DNA from: Harmothoe impar
Taxonomy: Eukaryota; Annelida; Polychaeta; Phyllodocida; Polynoidae
Length of the DNA stretch: 64,000 nucleotides
Assembly: GCA_947462335.1 (NCBI GenBank)
Contig: OX381720.1
Location: 46,346,654-46,410,653 of the forward strand
Reading direction: 5' to 3'
Under the pieces are notes generated by a model that did not search any database, was not told the DNA's origin, and saw nothing but the letters and a program-made list of their open reading frames with translations. A program made the translations under genes and the position numbers. Positions within the stretch are counted from its first letter, which is position 1. Every line of letters starts with the position of its first letter. Below are positions 1-11,509 of the stretch, piece after piece.

Positions 1-237
1 AGGCCCCTAGTTTCGGCATGGCCTCGTGGTCGTTAGCACCTGGTAGCGGCACAGTAGGAGGGCGGTCTGTGGGCATGAAGCGCCCGGAGGCATGCAGGAA
101 GAGGGTAGACAAGATGGCTGCCCCCAGGGTGGTGGTACTGGAGGTGGTGCTGGTAGGTGAGGGCACGGGATTCATCTCTCCTGCTACATGCCCCTCGGCA
201 CGCGCCGTGGTCGTACTACCGTCGGGGTTTGGCAGAC
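1..237 (-). CDS. Partial coding exon, unrecognised protein, runs off left edge
   Basis: On the minus strand a frame stays open for 78 codons from just inside a candidate splice acceptor (AG at 239-238, preceded by the pyrimidine-rich TTTTGCTCTACTTGCAG) to the window edge. The exon would start at 237 with two bases of a split codon, and the first full codon is CTG at 235-233. The protein is rich in Pro, Thr, Ser and Ala. It starts LPNPDGSTTTARAEG, has a Ser/Thr run around residues 27-36 and ends near EAMPKLGA. It resembles a low-complexity linker in a regulatory or extracellular protein. I see no catalytic motif or transmembrane segment and do not recognise the family. The GC content is clearly higher than in the adjacent intron-like DNA, which supports coding. 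Transcription would run leftward, so the rest of the window is upstream or intronic. It could still be chance. Confidence 0.5.
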
Positions 238-2860
238 CTGCAAGTAGAGCAAAATGTAGGGATTAGTGAAAGTTAGTCAGGCTATATCAATTTTGGAGGA
301 GAATGTGATCTGTAAAAGAGCCAACATGGTTAACACTTGGTTATGTTGCTTAGAGAGGTAACAAACCTACAATGAGTTTAATTGCTTTTTACAATTACAA
401 AATACAGTAATTTTTGCATTCATGTAACATAATTATTAAATAACTATTGGTTGCATTTTTCCTATTCGCGCCATTTACAAAATAATGTAAAGCACAGTAT
501 GGTGAATATGGGAATCGAGTTAACATAAGTCAAACAAATGCGTACAATTTACTATATTCTATTCCAACCTCTCCCATCCCCCCAAAGGACTGTGACAATG
601 AGATGCATCTTTGAAGTAAAACCCCAACCACTCTTCACACAATTCCTTAAGGCAAACATAAGGGATATGCAGATATCCTCAGGACATGTTAGCGCATACA
701 AAAGGAACTTGCTGCAGGCCAGGCCTTGTAAAAGATGCTATAAAGCTGGCTTGTGGCAGTCCTTTGTGTGTTTAAAACACCATGGCGTGATACCAGGAGC
801 GTGATACCATGGTTAGTGTAAAGAATGTCAGCGGCGTGACTCGGCATACCAGTGGCTGGCAGAGCCCACGCCAGCATCTCTTTGCATTACGCCATGTCCA
901 AGTGCAAGGTTTCAATTTCACAAAAAAGGCAATCTCAAGGAACATTTCCCACTTGTTTAATCATTCAATAAATTAATGCTCCAGCACTCCCCACTATGTG
1001 CCTATTTGATAACAGAGGCATTGTGTTCCCAATGATACACATCTCATGTATCACTATGTGATTTACCGGCAATAGATGGAATATTATCGTAGTCGCCAAT
1101 ATTGTAAAATGAAGGGTGCTATCTCAATGTATCATTTGTAATCTATTTACATCGAATCTGTAGACGCAGTATATATACATTGTGGAAGACACTAGAATAA
1201 TTTCCTATTTTATCTGCCCTTTCATTTATTTCCCCTTCATTCACACCCTGCCCGTTTCCAACTCCCATTCTGACAGTATTCTGTTTGGTTCTGTTTACTA
1301 TGCCCTAAAAAAAGAGCAACATCCCTACATGTCAGAAAAACGGTTCCATGAACACTATGTTGTCCTAGCTCTGTTATCAACATACCATTGTGGTTTAACA
1401 TGCAGGAACCCACATACCACCACACTGCCTGCTTATCTACCGCTATGATGAAAAATGCTGATAAGGTGTCTGCTTCTCCCTACTGAGCAAATATGTACTT
1501 ATCTGCTCACTAGAAGCCGGTGAGCTGCTCTGTCCTATGTCCCTAAGCATAGACACGTTGTGCCAGTTAATCAGATTGCTTTTGTGCAGTCGTTATAAGG
1601 GGTTGGGTCGTTATTCTTGTCGTATCCACGGCTGTGGTCATAAAAGCCACAATAAAGGCAAAGTCAACGACGCATGACAAATTGATGCAGCCACTTTGGA
1701 TAGATTAGGCTCTCTACGCTGTATGCAAGGCAAATAATCTTTGTTCTGACAACCATACATGCATAGTGTGTGAGAAGAGGAAGATATTTCAACATTACCA
1801 CACGCAGAACACGGGCCCTTTATACAATAACTGACTTCATTAGGTGGTTGATACGGCCCGCTCTATGTTAAACCTATTGGGGCTCTACCCTATAGCCCCC
1901 CTGGAGTACTATGCAGCCATACCTCATGGCGCAAAACTTCATATTTGGAGAGTAGGAAAGGTAATAAATACAAAACCCCATGTATTGACATACGTGTACA
2001 TTGCATCTTACTCATTGAAGTCGCGTGATATTACACTCAGCTTTGTGTAATATGATCTGGCCAGCGTCAAATTGAAAAGGGATGCAGTCTTTAAATCATT
2101 TGCTGTGACTTCAGATTATATTCTGGTGAAGCAGTGTGTAAAAAGGAAAGGATTTGGTGACAGGTACAAAGGACACATCTGGGGCCAACTAATTGATAGG
2201 AGACAATGTGACATTGATGAAGAAATAATGGCCAATATTCCTTCTTGTCAGTTGAAAGGCATCGTATATATAGCTATACAGGCTATGTGTTGCTCTGTCG
2301 AATCCCTGGTCATGGCCGACTACACTGATACATCTAGGAATGAAGGAGGTCTGGGTTCAGGTGCCCATCCAGGCCTGACCACCAGCTAGTTGACAGATAG
2401 TCACTAGATCCTGCGTAGCAATCAATCGTTTTGACAAAGCAGCTCACAGAAGGTATGATAGAATATTAAGCAGTGCAAGAGTGATGACTTTTGTTGATGC
2501 AAAAGAAGGTCTAGGGTTATGGTAGTGCATTTACTAATTAAATTTACTCCATCATCTTAGATATAGGTCTTGGTGTTAGGTTCAGGTTCGAGTCATAATC
2601 AGTCCTTGATAGAAACAAGATCTCATGGGGTGTCAATTTTAGCCTTAAATGATAGGGTATTAGGCCATCTAGCAACATGGGAGCAACAAAGGGGCTATCT
2701 GTAGGTGTGATCTAAGAGGTATCTCAACCCTCCGCTCCCCACTACCGACCATGTGTCACCAAGCCAACCTGAGAACCCAATGACCACAAACCTCCTCCAG
2801 ATCCAGAACTGATCTACTCTAATTAGCTCTGTAGTTGTCTCTAAGGCCTTTCCCAAGTGT
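238..2860. other. Non-coding DNA upstream or intronic to the edge exon
   Basis: AT-leaning unique sequence without convincing exons. A 113-codon open frame ending at 2389 is within what chance allows in this much sequence and has no recognisable domain. A GGTTCGAGTC string at 2585-2594 resembles a tRNA B box, but no matching A box or cloverleaf surrounds it. One GAGCTGCTC site lies at 1522-1530. Confidence 0.5.
1522..1530. other. GAGCTGCTC palindrome
   Basis: Exact copy of the 4+1+4 palindrome GAGC-W-GCTC. Upstream half sites TGAGCA and CTGCTCA lie within 45 bases. See the motif-family finding; function unknown. Confidence 0.6.
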
Positions 2861-2872
2861 CCCTCCTCAGCC

Positions 2873-2911
2873 GAGCGGCTCAGGGTATTTCTGACCAACC
2901 ATGAGCTGCTC
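2873..2911. other. GAGCWGCTC pair (one with central G)
   Basis: GAGCGGCTC at 2873-2881 and the exact GAGCTGCTC at 2903-2911 start 30 bases apart. A CTCF-like site follows 60 bases to the right. No transposon ends are visible around them. Confidence 0.6.
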
Positions 2912-2970
2912 CGGAGAAGCCGAGCGTTACCAAAGGATTTATTGCTGACTGCCCGCTAGGACTGCTGCAA

Positions 2971-2990
2971 CCTAACAGATGGCGCCACGG
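2971..2990 (+). promoter_or_regulatory. CTCF-like site
   Basis: CCTAACAGATGGCGCCACGG contains CAGATGGCGC, a full match to the CTCF core YAGRKGGCRS. The same 11-mer CAGATGGCGCC is found inverted near 40,930. Assignment rests on the known conservation of the CTCF motif across bilaterians; binding is inferred. Confidence 0.4.
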
Positions 2991-4400
2991 TCGGTCGATG
3001 AAGGATGTGCACAGGCGCAGTGAGGCTGGTCAGGCCTGGTCAAGGCTGAGGGTAATCTACAACTCAGAGGGGAGCAAGCAGTATGCTGCAGGGGAGGGGG
3101 GGGTGCTCCAGGCCCAATAGACCTACTCTGTTAAGCTACTTTTGTTTCTCTATGGAACACCTTCAGAACCAAACATATTCAGGATCGTCTGTAATTGAAT
3201 CTTATCATATGGGATACAAAAGGTTTGATGATTTGAAATGGAAATAAACAACAAATCTTTCAAAATGGTTGCAACCTTTGGTCAGACCTCTTACTTCATA
3301 AAAGCCCCAGGGATGTAAACTCATGATGCAACACTGACATATAGAGTGGAATATTCCAACCATGTGAGCGGGATGTAGTTCCATTTATAATACAGGCTGC
3401 TACTCTATTATCATAAATAGAGCATTCATACACTAAATATATTAATTACCAATATTGATTATTGTTTTCCATCTACTGTGGCAGGCACGCAGAAACATGC
3501 GGGTGTACCGATTTGCCGTGCATCTAACTCTGCATGGAAATCTATACTGATACTAATAACAGACATGATCAGGACTGTCATCGTGATAACAGCAATAATC
3601 AGCCTTTGTCTGAGCCACATTTGATGTTCATTAAACACAGGAGTGTGTGTGGGTCGATATCAGGCCCGGAGGCTGTGCCTTAGGGGGTAAAACAGGAAAC
3701 AGGGCCATCTGGTAGAGATTGTAGCTCCTACCCATGGCTGCACCAACCCCTGGCGGCGGGAAATGGTATCAGACAGTGGCACATTGATCATGTGTTAATT
3801 GAAAAGAAAACCACTAATACCCTTAGCATTAGAGGCAATGGAGGGTAAGGGAGTTGGGAGAGAATGAGGGAGGCAATCGATTTGCATTGGATCTGTTTTA
3901 AATGTGGCCGACATTTAGACTGCGGGCTGAGCTATTGAATTAAGTTCCCTTGTTATCAGATAGAATCAGATAAGATTGTGCTGTGAAAGGATGAGGATCG
4001 ATTCCTGGACCACGCGAGACGATTTGAGGGGTGTGCGGTGAATGAGCAGCAAATTCCATCTCCTAAAATCTATATTGTATTCTCTCCATACATCCAAAAT
4101 GACAATTAGTAATCTCATCATAAATCACTCCCCTTTAAATCTATAGCTTCCTTCTCTGTGGGATTTATGTATGTTATATCTCCTCTCCACCATATAGATT
4201 AGTAATAACTGCCTCTCCTTTTGGATCCCCAGAGGAACAAAAAAGAAAGATTGATCCAACCCTCAATTTCCCATACGTTATCGGCGTACAACACGCCAGA
4301 TTTCGTACCAAAAAAGACACCGCCACCAACAGTCACAACTGATCGCCTACTTCATGCGTCTCTAGACATAGATCTTATTACAGAGCGTTGTGAATGTGAT
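2991..4400. other. Non-coding, enhancer-like AT-rich block
   Basis: No gene is seen. The part from about 3,430 to 4,140 is free of simple repeats and rich in homeodomain, Sox and GATA-type cores (ATTGATTATTG, TTATCAGATAGAATCAGATAAG, ATCGATTTGCAT). That texture is typical of conserved developmental enhancers. Only cross-species alignment could confirm it. Confidence 0.25.
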
Positions 4401-4420
4401 TTCTTAGTAGGGGGCGCTCC
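4401..4420 (+). promoter_or_regulatory. CTCF-like site
   Basis: TTAGTAGGGGGCGCTC within this span matches 12 of 14 positions of CCASYAGRKGGCRS, including the entire AGGGGGCGC core. No GAGCWGCTC pair lies next to it. Confidence 0.35.
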
Positions 4421-7400
4421 TATCTATGACAGCCAGTCTCTTTTTTTATCAGTACTTATTAACTAGTCTATTGCTGTTGGAGTATCTCCCAAAACCTTGG
4501 GGAAACTGATCTTTCTTTACATTATTGTCAACAAGGTAAGAATTTGTATCATTCTGTATGTTGTATAATCCATTTTTGCTGACTCTGATCATTCCTACCA
4601 GTATGCCTATACTGTTTTCCAACTGCTAACTTCCCCCACTACTGACCACTTTCTTAGCCTCTATTTTCAGCCCAATATCATTTGATTCTTAGACACTTGC
4701 CTGGATAAATTTACCTATGAACACACCACCTACATTCTAGACAACGTTGAACCACCATCCTGTCTACCAATAAAGTGGAACACCCCTGCTGCCATTCCCA
4801 CCCATATATTCCCTCTAGCATACCCTCCCCCTGTAGCCCCAAGCCTCAGCCCCTTAGACATGGGACGCATACTCTAACCAGGAGGAGAGTGGGGCTAGTC
4901 TTCCCCCTCAATGGTGACAAATTGAATGCGTATTCCGCCAATATGCCACAAGTGCACTCTGCCGCCGGTCGCAGTGGGCGGTGGTGGCGGCGACGTAAAC
5001 AATGTTATTTATGGCAATTTAGCCGTAAGCGAGTTACTTTAGAGATTCGGCTGAGTATCAAACGAGACCAATTTTCAGCCGGAGTGCGGAGCGCGTAATG
5101 CTATTTCTTGATTGCGTGCGGAGGTGAAATCCATCCCCGTTTGCCTCCCTGCCCATTGAGCTCGAACGCAGTCGCCAACGGCCGTGCCACTAACCCCCAC
5201 AGAGCACGATGCGGACCACCCAAGGCATAGTTTTATGGTGCGTCTTCTGTGCAAGAATGTGGCAATATCTAGAGAGGAACGTTCAAAGGTGAATTTAACA
5301 GTTTGATTGCCACCGTTCACCAGGCAACTTTGGTCGGTTGAGCCAATACAGCTCATAATTACTGGCTGATAAGAGGAGTGGCTGTTGGTCAAAAGAAAAT
5401 ACTTCAAAGGGCCAGATACAGTATAGGGCCAGGACAGGCCCACGACAATTACTCAAATGCCAAATGCAATGAAATAAATGGCTGATTTGTAGTTGACTGA
5501 AGAGGATTCTCTACACGTTTACCCACAATGACATTCCATACTAATACCAACTCCCTTTTGACAGAACAAGCCACGATCTGAGGCTGTCTACTTGAGCTTC
5601 GATACCGCCCTACCTATTGGGAACATTCGTCAACTGTATACAGCATCTCATCAACCAATCTTTACAGAGGCTGCTTTCCTGACCATACAAAAGCATTTGA
5701 GATTTAAATAGTTAAATGGTCATTTCCTAATTACACTATGCTCTAATACAATACCCCAAGAAGAACAGGGTAACTCTACAGCTACTCTATGACATAATAA
5801 AATAGTATACGAAAGTGCCCGCCAGTCGTTGGCATGTCAGGGGCAGTGATGTGTACTACAGCCCCGATATTGCTGACCATTTCACCATTACATTACATTC
5901 CCCGCTAGATGGAGCCACATTTACAGAGAGCACATGCAACTGTGCAACTAAGGCGCAGGAAGCCGGATGAGAGGCGCATTACTCACCAGACTACCTGCAA
6001 TGTTACCACCAATCGATTGGATATTTCTAGACATGTTATTGGCGTTATGCAAGATATTCTTTGACCAAGTCAAGTATTTACGATTTAATGAAATGGATGT
6101 TTAAATTTGTCTTTTCTAAGTCAGAATATTCATGGAAGTGTGCATAAACTGTTCATAGAGGAAAAAAGAAACATTTTCATTCAAACAACTATGACATTGT
6201 TTCACTCTACAATGCAGCGTATTGCTTGTGTGCACTCTTCCCGATGGTTGGTAAGATGCATGGATGGAGTACTGCATGGTGAGTGCATTATCATGACAAA
6301 AGAACATGAAGCCTTTAGGCGCCATGCCATATCTATATAGGGTTAACAACCACCTTAATGTATTATCCCAGCTGATGGAGACATCAATATAAGAGGCACT
6401 TCCCTCTGTGCACATATAAGATAGCATGGTCCCCTGCCATATATCCTGATGTATATTTAATGGTAAGAGCTAGCTCTGTGTGTATACATCTGATGGATAT
6501 AGGACCGCTGGGTCTCCTATCGTTGGCTGCATTAGGCAGGGACAGCACTTATTAGTGACCTGGGATGGGAGTAGGGTGAAGGGGTCATTGAGTGGTCAAG
6601 TAACTACAGACCACATTTTAGGCAAATTGATGAGGTTTCTGCTCTTTTCTGAGGTTCGACTGACAAAAACGCAACTGTGACCTCAGATCCCAAATTCAAG
6701 AATATGCACCATCTGAATGATCATTTTTTTAAAACAAATGTAAACTTAAGCGATGTACCATAAAGTCATACTTGCTATATTCAGCTACAATAGGCGAATT
6801 CATAAAGGTAATATGATACATATCCCCCCGGATATCCCCCTACCAGGTCTTGTACCTATTCATTGGGACCTGGTCATTGAATAATACAATAACTCACGAT
6901 TCCCTATGTTATATAGCGTCACTGCCCACTGTTGTCACCTGATACCACACCCTGTTTTAGGCACTGTAATGTCGGTTCAGGTTACTTGACGTTGACCTTG
7001 ATGCTGACTCAAGGTGACACGCCTTCTGTCCTTGATGGCATGACCAATAACGGACTATGGCATTGTTTTAATTGGTCTGCACGCAGTGCGATGGTCATTC
7101 AACTTATTGAACCGGGTGCATGGACAAAAGATGGAGAAGGGGAGAGCTGGAGGGAGGCTGGGAGGGAGGGAGCAAGGTAAGGGACAAGCCAGAGAAACAG
7201 AGGCAGAGAGGGGGGGGGGGGAAGCGGAGGTAACTATGGCAAAATATAGTCATCTAATGTAAGCAGTTATTTAGCAGTTTGCTTATACTGGCACAGCAGT
7301 ACACTAAGTCTGAGTAGATTGTTGTGACATAGGTAGGTACTCGGTGCCCTGCACTAGGTTACCATGGGTCCAGTGGAACTGTAAGACTTGCTGGAACCAG

Positions 7401-7430
7401 TCTAAGAGACGCAGGACACAATGGACTCAC
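4421..7430. other. Non-coding DNA; GC-rich island near 5 kb
   Basis: No exon is supported. A CpG-containing block at about 4,960-5,220 includes a forkhead-type GTAAACA and a TTTATGGC caudal/Hox-type core and may be a regulatory element. A region near 6,200-6,340 vaguely resembles the right half of the CCCTTTAAGG MITE (TCATGACAAAAGAACAT) but is too decayed to call. A short poly-G tract sits at 7,210-7,221. Confidence 0.3.
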
Positions 7431-7435
7431 CCACA

Positions 7436-7541
7436 GCGCATGCGTGCCTGTTGTGTCACGTGATCGACCACCGCGTCTGAATTACCACCGGAAGTAGAAG
7501 GCCCCTTAATGCGCGTGCAGCAGACCCTGCCCCCTTCCGGT
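7436..7541. promoter_or_regulatory. Promoter-like segment: NRF1, E-box and two ETS sites
   Basis: Within 106 bases there is an NRF1 match GCGCATGCG (7436-7444), a palindromic E-box GTCACGTGA (7455-7463), an ETS site ACCGGAAGT (7487-7495) and an inverted ETS site TTCCGGT (7535-7541). GC content and CpG are locally high. This set is characteristic of TATA-less housekeeping promoters in animals. Direction is unclear, and no coding first exon is obvious on either side. A purine-rich tract begins immediately to the right. Confidence 0.45.
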
Positions 7542-7554
7542 GGCAACGGGCAAC

Positions 7555-7910
7555 AGGGAAAGACTTCAAAGGAATGGGTCGGAAGGGAAGGGTGCTACAT
7601 GGGTGACTAGAATGGACAAGGCCTATGGTACATTGGAGAAGAATGGTATGAAAATAACTGCAAGGGTGTGGAAAGAGAGTTCTGAAAGCGATAGGTAATG
7701 GTAGAAGGACTACATGAGAAGTTGAGAAGTATTGGAAAGGTAATAATAAGTGCTTGATGGTTATGTTGTAGGCAGGGGTTGGTGTTCGTAAAAAGGTAGA
7801 CTGAGGTTGGAAGCAATCAATACACATGCATACATGTATGGAGAAAATCAGGTAAGGTAATACAAAGTAAGCAGAATGATAGAATAAGAAAATGGTATTT
7901 TCAATAGAGT
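7555..7910. other. Purine-rich tract on + strand
   Basis: Strong A/G bias on the + strand leaves a 161-codon open frame on the minus strand (7456-7941), rich in Pro, His, Ser, Phe and Leu. This is a composition artefact, not a protein. Similar tracts recur across the window. Confidence 0.4.
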
Positions 7911-8120
7911 CAGAGATTCTGGATACATATATAACACTCACAGCATCTCAGAGATTGAGAATTATATAGAAAGGGTCCTCCCACTGCTATAAACACTGAT
8001 AAAGCCACGGAGCAGGCAATGCTGTAAGTGTGACAATAACCTGATTACACACCAGAGGCCCATCTACAAGCAGAATGATTTATCAACCTATCAGACCAGC
8101 ACAATGGGAAGGTGTGGTGC

Positions 8121-8345
8121 AACCCTTTAAGTGCAGCAGAGGTCCTGGTTCACCAATGTGGCATGGGCGAGTACTCACCAGTGCTGAATTAATGTACAAT
8201 TCCAACACGCTGCGGTGATACACAGTTGAAGGGTCGGCATGATGCACCAATGCAGTGCTAGTGAGTTACTACCCAGTACTATACATTGCTATATATTATT
8301 GCAAAAAATGAACTTAATGCCTCAAGGCGCATGTCGCCCTTAAAG
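8121..8345. mobile_element. MITE copy, CCCTTTAAGG family (diverged)
   Basis: The left end AACCCTTTAAGTGCAGCA and the right end CGCCCTTAAAG form imperfect inverted termini about 225 bases apart. The interior contains GGTCGGCATGATGCACCAATG, matching the ATGATGCA-type core of the other copies. Non-autonomous and without an open frame. Confidence 0.4.
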
Positions 8346-8659
8346 AGTAATAGTGTAGGCGGCGGAGGCATAGACATGTTTACTAATCCACTACTCACTG
8401 ATGAGATACTGACATGGGGATAATCCCTGGGCGCAGATTAGATGTGGCTTCATTTAGCTGAGTGTTGCCTAACCCCAACCACCCTTTGGCTTATCTCTAA
8501 TCCCGCCGCCAAAACACTATCTACCCCTAAGCTGCTGAGTCATGCCTCTGACCTATGACACAGAATGACTGAGTTCAATATAAGTATGGAGGGTAAACTC
8601 ATCCTTAAGCATAGGGTAACTGGTTTTATAACACAAATAACTCTTCCTGGGACAAATAC

Positions 8660-9000
8660 CAATATGTATTTACTACTTTGATATTACCAGTACCATATTC
8701 ATTTTCCTCTCTTCATATACTACTTGGTGGTTCGTTCATACTTGTAAGACTCCGTTTCCTATGTTTCTTATACTACTATGCAGGCAGCTCCCATGCACAC
8801 ATGCCTCGTTTTCTATATTACTACCCAGTTCCCATACATGTACATACTTCTTGTCATCTATATTCCCTTTACACTTCTATAAGTATCCTTCACTTCTTTT
8901 ATTACTCTACAGATGCAATATATATGCAAATATTTGATTTCGCTTTGCACTTCACATTCAACAAATACCACTCTTCCTTACTGCTTTCCGGAGCAAGTAC
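8660..9000. other. Pyrimidine-rich tract on + strand
   Basis: A T/C-biased stretch yields a 115-codon open frame that is not protein-like. It sits just left of the TA microsatellite. Confidence 0.3.
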
Positions 9001-9047
9001 AAATATTGTACAAGTAGTCCGATGAGATCCAGTCTGTCCTCCCTATA

Positions 9048-9051
<4 letters not shown>

Positions 9052-9127
<76 letters not shown>
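9052..9127. repeat. (TA)n microsatellite
   Basis: An uninterrupted TA dinucleotide run of about 76 bases. It is self-complementary and can extrude a hairpin. Open frames across it are artefacts. Confidence 0.97.
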
Positions 9128-9131
<4 letters not shown>

Positions 9132-11480
9132 ACACTCACACAATCCTACCCCAATCCCCTACCACTCTTCCAGCTCTGACTCCTCCAGTCCCAAATGACT
9201 TAATGGGAGGGTATGTTTGCTGGTCGGGCCGGGTAGGGTCACCTAATGGTGCGTGGTGGCCTCGGCCGGCGACGTGCCTCTATTAGCCCACCCCCATCCT
9301 CTTCTACTCCCCTGTCCCCTACACAGCCCTCCAGGTCTGCCCTGGAGTGACCTCTCAGACCCAAGAGGAGGGCTTTCTGTCCCGGCAGAGGCCAGCGGGC
9401 ATGGCTCCCTCCATGGTATAGTGGTTTACTGCGTGCACGGCTTGGGGGCCCACTAAGGGTACATAATATACGGTAGAGTAAAGTTGGGATGTGCTGTGGG
9501 GATGGGAAGTGGGAGTCTCGTCTCGAGTGTCTGAACCTAGTGGTAAACGGTGATAATATAAAGTTGCTGGTAAAAAAAAGAAGAGTATTATTGTGGTGTT
9601 GTTTGAAATACTGATTCTTCTAATCCGGAAGATATCTCAATGCTGAAGAATAAATCCAAATTGCTGTAATATATACAGATTTTCCAATTTTAACACACAT
9701 AGCACACAGGATGTTTCGGTAAAACCAGTTACTCCAGAAGCTATCCTAAATAACAACCAGAAGCATAATTATGAGTCCGGCTTTTAGCCTTAATTTCAGG
9801 CAGCAGTTTTTGCCGGACAACCAACTACCCACTTTCGTAACCAGTCTCCGCTGACCACAGAGGTCCCCTACGGTCAACCCACTCACTGCATGGACAAATC
9901 ACAGGGCGCGCTCTTCCTGCCCCCATATATTTTCTGAATGACCACCCCTTAGCCCTCCCCTCTCTAGTCACAGCATCAGGCCCCACAGCGACCATACTGA
10001 CCACAGGGCCTCCCTGCTAGGCAGCCTATTGGCTGTGTGACAGTGACCATTGATGTATGTGGTTGATGTTGACAGCAGCCAGCTATACGTCACTTGACAG
10101 GAGAGGCAGCTGACACTTACTGTAAGCCACCCACTGTAGACTGTCACATCCTGCCTAGTCCGCCCAGCGTCTGCCAATGGGGCCCACACCATCTGTTATC
10201 TCGGCTCGACTTGTTTTCTACACCCGGTGCTGCATATTGCTTTCTCTCTGATTCTGTGTTTCGATATTGCCCCATGTGTGTATTCGTCTTGCTCACTGTT
10301 CCCTCATGTGAATCCCTCTTTGTATCATTATAGGGAGGACTCAGCCTCATTGCGCAGAAACTGGCCATGGTACAGTAGGTCTCGTGAGATGTTGGCTCTG
10401 CTCTCGCAACTTAGCTTGTTACTTGCAAGCTGTGGTGTTTGTGATTCTGGACACTACTTATATCTCACAAGAGACTCCGCGCCCAGAACTAACATAGTGG
10501 AGCATACAGAGAAACTAGAATTATTGCTATATGAATATCCCCTTTCCTGCCCTAAACCCTGAGCCACTCACTCACTCAACCAACCAAGCAACCAACCACT
10601 ACCCCCCACCCCCCCTCCCCACCACTACCACTGATGTCCTGACCTTCCACCGTTGGTGGTCAGCACAAATTGAATCAGGACAACTTAGATGTGGCTATTA
10701 ACAGTGCATCCAGCAGGGCAGTCACTCAGTCCCCTCTAGTGCCATTCATACCCTCTCTAGCCCCTCTCCAGGCCCCCTCCAGGGGGACGTGGCCTCTGCT
10801 CCAATCACCGACCTCCAGAGGACAGCCTTCAGGTCACGTGCCAACTCTTTTATTTCCCGCTATGGCAGGCCATTCAGACAGGAGTGAAATGTCAGTAATT
10901 GTTGCACAGTTCAGCTAAATTAGTCCTGTTAACCTCACTCGCAAGAAAATGACAAAGCACCTCAGGCTCAGTTCCCATAGACAACGTAAAGACATTTCTC
11001 AGTAAAAATAAAGGTATGTAATATATGATATCATCTGTGATGAAATGGGAGTAGATTGGCTAGGAAATGGGTGATAAGTGTTTTACACAGACCCATATTT
11101 CAGGGTGATCTCCTTTTATAGGATGGTGTGATATATAAATGTTTAGGTTTATATGGTAGGATTGCTGTAAAGGCTAAATTAGATCTATGTGCTGGGGCAA
11201 GTACAGGAAACTAGAGGAGAGGTGTTGAAAAGGGGCAGGGGGGGGTCAGTTTGTGGAGTGGACTCAACTTACCACAGTGCAGCTCATGTATGTGTATGGG
11301 GCTGTGGTTGGGGCATTGAGAAGGGCCTACACGAGCTGTCAGCAGGTCACAATGACCGCTAGTGGTCAGTCCAGGCCACCTTTTGTTGTGGTCAGTCCGT
11401 CTGGCCGGACATTGCCGAACATTGCCGAAGACGGCCGACTCCCCTCTGACAGACGGGTGTGGACGCTGCAGGGAGCTGAT
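9128..11480. other. Non-coding DNA with C-rich simple sequence
   Basis: C/T-rich sequence at 9,130-9,340 and degenerate CACT/CAAC and C-run repeats at 10,560-10,632. Nothing with a plausible exon structure. A G-rich spot lies at 11,220-11,250, just left of the next palindrome pair. Confidence 0.4.
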
Positions 11481-11482
11481 AA

Positions 11483-11509
11483 GAGCTGCTCACACACACC
11501 GAGCTGCTC
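11483..11509. other. GAGCTGCTC pair, 18 bases apart
   Basis: Exact copies at 11483-11491 and 11501-11509, separated by a CA-rich spacer. Both carry the same central T. Confidence 0.65.

Noticed and set aside
2051..2389. Protein-like frame of about 113 codons on the + strand
   Set aside because: It lacks an early ATG, has no recognisable motif, and its length is within chance for 64 kb in six frames.
2585..2594. tRNA B-box-like GGTTCGAGTC
   Set aside because: No A box at the right distance and no cloverleaf stems in the flanks.
7456..7941. 161-codon minus-strand open frame
   Set aside because: It lies across an A/G-biased tract. The product is Pro/His/Ser/Leu filler and another frame overlaps on the same strand, so it is composition-driven.
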